NCBI RefSeq assembly: GCF_016805985.1
Contig: NZ_CP017661.1
Coordinates: 2,108,001-2,172,000 of the forward strand
DNA: 64,000 nucleotides
Direction: 5' to 3'
Source of the DNA: Microbacterium sp. JZ31
GTDB lineage: Bacteria > Actinomycetota > Actinomycetes > Actinomycetales > Microbacteriaceae
Shown here: in pieces, positions 59,265-64,000 of the stretch
Layout: the number at the start of each line of letters is the position of its first letter
Position numbering within the stretch: the first letter of the stretch is position 1
Translations under genes and position numbers: made by a program
The notes under the pieces: model-generated
Database searches by the model: none
Seen by the model: the letters and a program-made list of their open reading frames with translations, nothing else
What the model was told of the DNA's origin: nothing

Positions 59265-60214
59265 TTCGCTCCCTCGCTCGACCTGGTCGGCGAGGCCGAC
59301 ATCACCTGCGTTCCGATTCCCTTGCTCGTGAAGAGCTCCACCAGCACCGAGTGCTGCACGCGGCCGTCGATGATCGCCGCGGCGCCGACGCCGCCCTCGA
59401 CCGCGTCGAGGCACGCCTGCATCTTCGGGATCATGCCCGACTCGAGCCGCGGCATCATCTCGCGCAGCTCCTCGGCCGTGAGGTGCGACACGAGCGAGTC
59501 GCGGTTCGGCCAGTCGGCGTACAGTCCCGCGACATCCGTGAGCACGACAAGCTTGCGGGCCTTGAGCGCGATCGCGAGGGCGGCCGCGGCCGCGTCGGCG
59601 TTCACGTTCAGCGAGTGGCCGGGGTGGTCCAGGTCGGGTGCGATGCTCGAGACGACCGGGATGCGCCCCGCGTCGAGGTGATCGAGGACCGCGGTCGGAT
59701 CCACCTTCACGACATCGCCCACGCGCCCGAGGCTCTCCTCGACGCCGTCGATCATGACGCCGCGCTTGCGGCCGCCGAACAGCCCCGCATCCTCGCCGCT
59801 CAGGCCGGTCGCGAGCGGACCGTGCGAGTTGATCTTCGCCACGAGCTGGGGGTTGATATGGCCGGTCAGCACCATGCGGACGACGCTGATCGCCTCGGTG
59901 CTCGTGACGCGGTAGCCGCCCTTGAACTCGCTGGGGATCGCCAGGCGATCCAGCATGCTCGAGATCTGCGGGCCGCCGCCGTGCACCACGACGGGACGCA
60001 CGCCCACGTACCGCAGGTACGCGATGTCCTGCGCGAAGGCGTCCTGCAGCTCCTCGCTGATCATCGCGTTGCCGCCGTACTTCACCACGACGATCTGGTC
60101 GCGGTACTTCTTCACCCACGGCAGCGACTCGATGAGCGTCGCGGCCTTCGCGGCCGCCTCCTCGGGGCTGGTGTCCTGCAGGTCTACGGCTTGCTTGCTG
60201 CTGTCACTGGTCAT
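59261..60214 (-). CDS. argB: Acetylglutamate kinase
   Basis: Second step of arginine synthesis and its usual point of arginine feedback. The 317-aa amino acid kinase has [10 protein letters not shown] near residue 45, [12 protein letters not shown] and a C-terminal [14 protein letters not shown]. An N-terminal helix of about 40 residues ([14 protein letters not shown] onward) is of the kind present in arginine-sensitive hexameric enzymes; feedback control is therefore likely. Its ATG overlaps the argJ stop (ATGA). Confidence 0.96.
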   Translation of the reverse strand: MTSDSSKQAVDLQDTSPEEAAAKAATLIESLPWVKKYRDQIVVVKYGGNAMISEELQDAFAQDIAYLRYVGVRPVVVHGGGPQISSMLDRLAIPSEFKGGYRVTSTEAISVVRMVLTGHINPQLVAKINSHGPLATGLSGEDAGLFGGRKRGVMIDGVEESLGRVGDVVKVDPTAVLDHLDAGRIPVVSSIAPDLDHPGHSLNVNADAAAAALAIALKARKLVVLTDVAGLYADWPNRDSLVSHLTAEELREMMPRLESGMIPKMQACLDAVEGGVGAAAIIDGRVQHSVLVELFTSKGIGTQVMSASPTRSSEGAK

Positions 60215-61368
60215 GAGGAGTAGGCGCTGTTCTCGTGCACGTAGTCGTGGGTCAGGTCGTTGGTGCGGATGGTCGCGGCCGCGTCGCCGGCGCGCAGATC
60301 GATCAGCACGTGCGTCGCACGCGGCGTGAGATCCACGTCCTCGCGCGGCCGGTCCGGTCCGCCCTTCGTGCAGACGCGCACGCCGTTCATCGACACGTCG
60401 ACGTCGTACGGATCGAACTCCGCCTGGGTCGTACCGATCGCGGCGAGCACACGGCCCCAGTTCGGGTCGTTGCCGAAGATCGCCGCCTTGAAGAGGTTGT
60501 TGCGGGCGACGGATCGGCCCACCTCGACGGCGTCGTCCTCGCTCGCCGCGCCCACGACCTCGATCGTGATGGCGTGACTCGCGCCCTCCGCGTCGTCCTG
60601 CAGCTTCGCCGCGAGCTCGTCGCAGACCTCGACGAGGGCCGCCGCGAAGGCCGCCTCATCGGGTTCGACACCGCTCGCACCGCTCGCGAGCAGCGTGACC
60701 TGGTCGTTCGTCGACATGCAGCCGTCCGAGTCGAGCCGGTCGAAGCTCACGCGCGTCGCGGCGCGCAGGTGCGCGTCGAGCTGCGACGCCTCCAGCACCG
60801 CGTCGGTCGTGATGACCACGAGCATGGTGGCGAGGCCCGGTGCGAGCATGCCCGCGCCCTTCGCCATGCCGCCGATCGTCCATCCGTCGCGGCGGCGGAC
60901 GGCCGTCTTCGCGACGGTGTCGGTGGTCATGATCGCGGCGGCCGCGTCCTCCCCGCCGTCGGGGCCGAGGGACGCGATCGCCTGCTCCGTGCCGTCGAGC
61001 ACCTTCGTGCGGAACACCTCGTCGCCGAAGCCGATCAGCCCCGTCGAGCACACGAGCACGTCGCCCGCGCCGACGTCGAGCAGCGCGGCGGCCTTCTCGG
61101 CCGTCTGGTGCGTGGTCTGGAAGCCGAAGTCGCCCGTGAAGCAGTTGGCGCCGCCCGAGTTGAGCACGACCGCCTCGACGACGCCGTCCGCGATCGCCTG
61201 CTGCGACCACAGGATGGGGTTGGCCTTCGCACGGTTGCTCGTGAACACCGCGGCGCCCGCCTTGAGCGGCCCGCGGTTCACGACCACGGCGACGTCCTTC
61301 GCACCGGTCGATTTGAGGCCGACGGCGACACCGGCCGCCTCGAACCCCTCTGCTGCGGTCACACTCAC
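60211..61368 (-). CDS. argJ: Bifunctional ornithine acetyltransferase/N-acetylglutamate synthase
   Basis: Transfers acetyl from acetylornithine to glutamate, recycling the acetyl group. The 385-aa product holds the autoproteolysis site ATML (in [14 protein letters not shown]), giving alpha and beta chains with a nucleophilic Thr, and ends in the usual NSAYSS. The GTG at 61368 shares GTGA with the argC stop. No separate argA is in the window. Confidence 0.96.
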   Translation of the reverse strand: MSVTAAEGFEAAGVAVGLKSTGAKDVAVVVNRGPLKAGAAVFTSNRAKANPILWSQQAIADGVVEAVVLNSGGANCFTGDFGFQTTHQTAEKAAALLDVGAGDVLVCSTGLIGFGDEVFRTKVLDGTEQAIASLGPDGGEDAAAAIMTTDTVAKTAVRRRDGWTIGGMAKGAGMLAPGLATMLVVITTDAVLEASQLDAHLRAATRVSFDRLDSDGCMSTNDQVTLLASGASGVEPDEAAFAAALVEVCDELAAKLQDDAEGASHAITIEVVGAASEDDAVEVGRSVARNNLFKAAIFGNDPNWGRVLAAIGTTQAEFDPYDVDVSMNGVRVCTKGGPDRPREDVDLTPRATHVLIDLRAGDAAATIRTNDLTHDYVHENSAYSS

Positions 61369-62408
61369 GGGGCCACTCCGTTCACGCTGAGCGCGCGACC
61401 CTCCGGCAGGCCGAGCGCGATGTTCATCGACTGGATCGCGGCTCCCGCCGTGCCCTTCGTCAGGTTGTCCACGGCCGTCACGACGACCACGCGCCCCGCC
61501 GCGCGATCGATCGCGAGGCCCATCAGCGCGGTGTTCGCGCCGACCACGTCGGCCGTGCGCGGCATCTGCCCCTCGGGCAGCAGCTGCACGAAGGTCTCGT
61601 CGCCGTACGCGTCCTGCCATGCCCGGCGGATCTCGTCATCCGTCGCGCCGTGGGCGATCCGGGCGCTGCTCGTCGCGAGGATGCCGCGCGCCATCGGGAC
61701 GAGCACGGGCGTGAAGGAGATCCGCGGATCGACCGCGCCCGCCTCGCGCAGCGCCTGCTGGATCTCCGGGATGTGACGGTGCGATCCTCCGACGGCGTAC
61801 GGGTTCGCGGAGCCGAGGATCTCGCTGGCGAGCAGATTGGGCTTGAGGCTCTTGCCGGCGCCCGACGGCCCGACCGCGAGCACGCTGACGATGTCGGACG
61901 GGTCGATCACCCCCGCCGCGACGCCGGGGACGAGGCTGAGACTCACGGTCGACGCGTTGCAGCCGGGCGCCGCGATGCGCGTCGCGCCGGCGAGGCGGTC
62001 GCGCTGGCGGCCGTCGCCGACGATCAGCTCGGGCACGCCGTACGTCCACGGCTCGTGGAAGTCGCCGCCGTAGAACGCGTCCCAGTCGTCCTTGCCGGTG
62101 AGCCGGTGATCCGCGCCGCAGTCGATCACGAGCTTCACGTCGGTGAGGGCGTCGGTGTACTGACCCGACTGGCCGTGCGGCAGTGCGAGGAACACGATGT
62201 CGTGCCCCGACAGGATCTCGGGGGTCGTGTCCTGCAGCGTCAGGTGCGCGAGGGAGCGCAGGTGAGGCTGGTGCGCGATGAGGGGCTGGCCGGCGTTGGA
62301 GTGCGCGGTGACCGTGCGGATCTCGACGTCGGGGTGGTCGGCGAGCAGCCGCAGCAGCTCGCCTCCCGCATAGCCAGAAGCGCCGGAGACGGCGACCGAA
62401 TAGGTCAT
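61365..62408 (-). CDS. argC: N-acetyl-gamma-glutamyl-phosphate reductase
   Basis: NADPH-dependent reductase, 347 aa. N-terminal [18 protein letters not shown] and the catalytic Cys in [14 protein letters not shown] are clear. AAGGTGG 5 nt before the ATG is a good ribosome binding site. First full gene of argCJBDF; an Arg-rich short ORF ends 78 nt upstream. Confidence 0.97.
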   Translation of the reverse strand: MTYSVAVSGASGYAGGELLRLLADHPDVEIRTVTAHSNAGQPLIAHQPHLRSLAHLTLQDTTPEILSGHDIVFLALPHGQSGQYTDALTDVKLVIDCGADHRLTGKDDWDAFYGGDFHEPWTYGVPELIVGDGRQRDRLAGATRIAAPGCNASTVSLSLVPGVAAGVIDPSDIVSVLAVGPSGAGKSLKPNLLASEILGSANPYAVGGSHRHIPEIQQALREAGAVDPRISFTPVLVPMARGILATSSARIAHGATDDEIRRAWQDAYGDETFVQLLPEGQMPRTADVVGANTALMGLAIDRAAGRVVVVTAVDNLTKGTAGAAIQSMNIALGLPEGRALSVNGVAP

Positions 62409-62486
62409 GATTCCACCTTAGATGTCCGTGAGCAGAGGGCCGGAGACGGCGACACCGCTCGGCCTGGTGGCCCTGCTCGATCGCGC

Positions 62487-62585
62487 TCAGGCGCGAGAGC
62501 TTCGCGGCGTCGCCGGGATTCGGCGGCCACGCGGACGTCGGCGCAGGACGATGACCCGGGTGGGGTGCAGGATCGCCTCGCGCAT
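62487..62585 (-). CDS. Arg-rich short ORF upstream of argC, candidate leader peptide
   Basis: Thirty-two codons, MREAILHPTRVIVLRRRPRG then RRIPATPRSSRA, with ten Arg, seven of them in an eight-residue run. Arg codons include three CGA and two CGT, rare in this genome's genes. The ATG is exactly 6 nt after a minus-strand TACGCT (62592-62597), so the ORF would be read from a leaderless mRNA. Between its stop and argC a stem is possible: 62469-62478 with 62430-62441 (10 pairs, 2-nt bulge). Could control argC by Arg-tRNA supply. Random high-GC frames are also Arg-rich, so caution is needed. Confidence 0.4.
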   Translation of the reverse strand: MREAILHPTRVIVLRRRPRGRRIPATPRSSRA

Positions 62586-62591
62586 GCGGCG

Positions 62592-62624
62592 AGCGTAGCA
62601 GAACGCGCACGGCCGACGTACGGT
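62592..62624. promoter_or_regulatory. Divergent, overlapping leaderless-type promoters (argC leader / pcm)
   Basis: TACGCT on the minus strand (62592-62597) lies 6 nt before the leader ATG, and TACGGT on the plus strand (62619-62624) lies 6 nt before the pcm ATG at 62631. The two start codons are 45 bp apart, so each promoter's -35 region overlaps the other's -10. Confidence 0.55.
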
Positions 62625-62630
62625 GGGGCG

Positions 62631-63290
62631 ATGGGCGACCGGGCCGGGCAGGATCGCGCCGACGAGCGTCAGGCGATGCTCGAGTGGCACATCCGGGCGC
62701 GCGGGATCGCGGATCCCCGCGTGCTCGACGCGATGGCCGCCGTGCCGCGCGAGCGCTTCCTGCCGCCGTCCGTGGCGGCCGACGCGTACGCCGACTCGCC
62801 GCTGCCGATCGGGCACGGGCAGACCATCTCGCAGCCGTACATCGTGGCGCTCACCGCCGAGGCCGGGCTGCTGAAGCCCGGCGACCGCGTGCTCGACGTC
62901 GGCACCGGATCGGGCTACGCCGCCGCCGTGTACGCCGCGATCGGTGCCGAGGTGTGGTCGGTCGAGTTCGTGCCGGAGCTCGCCGAGCAGGCGCGCGCGG
63001 CACTGGCCGCGGCCGGCGTGCGGAACGTGCACGTGGTCACGGGCGACGGCACGCTGGGGCTCCGCGATCACGCGCCGTTCGACGCGATCCTCGCCGCCGC
63101 GGCCGGGCCCGACATCCCGGCCCCGTGGATCGACCAGCTCGCGGAAGGCGGCCGCATCGTCATGCCCCTCGAGCGCAATCCCGGATGGCAGCAGCTCGTG
63201 CGCGTCACTCGCCGCGGCGACGACACCGAGCTGGACGACCTCGGCGCCGTGCGCTTCGTGCCGCTCCGCGGCGAGCACGGCCTGCGCTGA
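62631..63290 (+). CDS. pcm: Protein-L-isoaspartate O-methyltransferase
   Basis: Repairs isoaspartyl residues using SAM. The 219-aa product has the isoaspartate-recognition segment GHGQTISQPYIVA and SAM motif I VLDVGTGSGYAAAV. It ends in a short Arg tail. The ATG follows TACGGT by 6 nt with no Shine-Dalgarno sequence. Divergent from the arginine operon and convergent with pheT. Confidence 0.92.
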   Translation: MGDRAGQDRADERQAMLEWHIRARGIADPRVLDAMAAVPRERFLPPSVAADAYADSPLPIGHGQTISQPYIVALTAEAGLLKPGDRVLDVGTGSGYAAAVYAAIGAEVWSVEFVPELAEQARAALAAAGVRNVHVVTGDGTLGLRDHAPFDAILAAAAGPDIPAPWIDQLAEGGRIVMPLERNPGWQQLVRVTRRGDDTELDDLGAVRFVPLRGEHGLR

Positions 63291-63314
63291 GCCGCGCCGG
63301 CGCGCGGGCCTCGG

Positions 63315-63386
63315 CCGCGAGACCTCATGCGCGCCGCGAGACCTCACCGTGCGGCGATGACTCGTCGCGCTGATGAGGTCTCGCGG
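63315..63386. repeat. Repeated CCGCGAGACCTCA motif and inverted copy
   Basis: CCGCGAGACCTCAT at 63315-63328 and CCGCGAGACCTCA at 63334-63346 are direct copies, and ATGAGGTCTCGCGG at 63373-63386 is their perfect inverse (14 bp). Either direct copy can pair with the inverse. It fills the 119-bp gap between convergent pcm and pheT, so a bidirectional terminator is likely. Confidence 0.7.
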
Positions 63387-63409
63387 ATCGGGCGGGACCG
63401 GACGCGTGG

Positions 63410-64000
63410 CTATTCGCGCAGCGTCGCGCCGTGGCGCTCGGCCGCGAGCGCGACGCCGGCGAGCTTGGCCTCCGTCGCCTCGGCCGCCGTGAGCGTGCGG
63501 TCGGGCGCGCGGAAGCGCAGCGCGAAGGTGAGGCTCTTCGCACCGTCCGGGATGCCCTGACCGCGGTAGTCGTCGACGAGGCGGAGGCTCTCGAGCAGCT
63601 CTCCCGCACCCTCCACGAGCGCGGCGCGCAGCTCGGAGGCCGGCAGGGCGGCGTCGACCACGAGCGACACGTCCTGCGTGGCGGCGGGGTAGGTCGACAG
63701 CGACGCGACCGTCACGCGCTCCCCCGTGTCCCGCAGGATGGCGTCGAGGTCGATCTCGACGACCGTCACGCGGCCGGGCAGGTCGGCGTCGGCCGCGACG
63801 GACGGCAGCAACTCGCCGACGTAGCCGACCTCGGCGCCGTTCACCGTGAGCACGCCCGTGCGTCCCGGATGCAGCGCCGCGCGCCGTCCCTGCGCGACCG
63901 CGATGTCCACGCCCGCGGCGGCGGCGATCACGCGCACGGCGTCGAGCGCGACCGCGAGCCCCGCGGCCTCGGCGTCGCGCCCCGGCTGCTTCGGCGCGAC
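63410..64000 (-). CDS. pheT: Phenylalanyl-tRNA synthetase beta subunit, C-terminal part
   Basis: Partial gene; the 5' part lies beyond the window edge and the frame is open to base 64000. The visible C-terminal 196 residues include the B-domain segment GYVGELLPSVAADADL and the anticodon-binding FDX-ACB domain (LSTYPAATQDVSLVVD to FALRFRAPDRTLTAAEATEA). Next to the arg operon as in mycobacteria (pheST-argC). Confidence 0.93.
   Translation of the reverse strand, partial: VAPKQPGRDAEAAGLAVALDAVRVIAAAAGVDIAVAQGRRAALHPGRTGVLTVNGAEVGYVGELLPSVAADADLPGRVTVVEIDLDAILRDTGERVTVASLSTYPAATQDVSLVVDAALPASELRAALVEGAGELLESLRLVDDYRGQGIPDGAKSLTFALRFRAPDRTLTAAEATEAKLAGVALAAERHGATLRE

Noticed and set aside
62487-63347. 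Long minus-strand open frame across pcm
   Set aside because: Upstream of 62585 it is antisense of pcm. Only the last 33 codons, which have their own -10 and ATG, are kept as a candidate.

Overview
The window is a high-GC (about 70%) actinobacterial chromosome segment, most likely from Microbacteriaceae and probably Microbacterium or a close relative. I infer this from three things. The C50-type carotenoid cluster has the order idi-crtE-crtB-crtI-crtYe-crtYf-crtEb. The central block has the same gene order as the tyrS-tlyA-nadK-recN-pyrG-xerD-parA-scpAB-cmk-der region of mycobacteria. Many genes have the start pattern TAnnnT, 6-7 nt, ATG/GTG typical of leaderless actinobacterial transcripts. 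I see no phage, insertion sequence, plasmid or CRISPR signature; the window is mostly core chromosome.

Layout. 0-5.4 kb: a HelR-type RNA polymerase-recycling ATPase with a rifamycin-associated element just upstream, a Tat-exported intradiol dioxygenase-like lipoprotein, a histidine phosphatase and an NAD(P)HX dehydratase. 5.4-14.5 kb: a translationally coupled carotenoid operon that continues into a ferrochelatase and an SDR/DUF2867 gene; a CrtR-like MarR regulator is divergent from it, with a 15-bp palindrome between them. 14.6-21.1 kb: Ohr peroxidase, the methylcitrate operon prpD-prpB-prpC, a UdgX-type uracil-DNA glycosylase and a ThrE-type exporter. 21.1-26.1 kb: a MarR/quinone-oxidoreductase pair with three matching operator palindromes, two tiny membrane proteins between twin terminators, tRNA-Pro(GGG), an acetyltransferase, an S4 RNA-binding protein, a Nudix-NYN fusion, and a non-coding stretch holding an imperfect tandem duplication.

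26.1-46.5 kb: on the minus strand, TPR protein-HAD phosphatase-short ORF-tlyA-nadK-recN-pyrG-Nudix-xerD-parA-scpA-scpB-rluB-tyrA-cmk-der. Two plus-strand secreted alpha/beta hydrolase genes sit inside this block. recN carries an apparent one-base frameshift. 46.6-52.3 kb: one rRNA operon (16S-23S-5S, minus strand) without spacer tRNAs, with a near-consensus promoter at 52045-52072. 52.3-62.6 kb: tyrS, a membrane protein, and the arginine operon argC-J-B-D-F, then a membrane acyltransferase-like gene and argH; argG and argR are absent. 62.5-64 kb: an Arg-rich 32-codon ORF in leaderless configuration upstream of argC, divergent pcm, and the 3' part of pheT, which runs off the edge.

The observations I rate highest are the rifamycin-associated element at helR, the Arg-rich leaderless candidate leader peptide before argC, the triple 16-bp palindrome at the MarR/oxidoreductase pair, the recN frameshift, and the palindrome at the crt/crtR divergent promoters.
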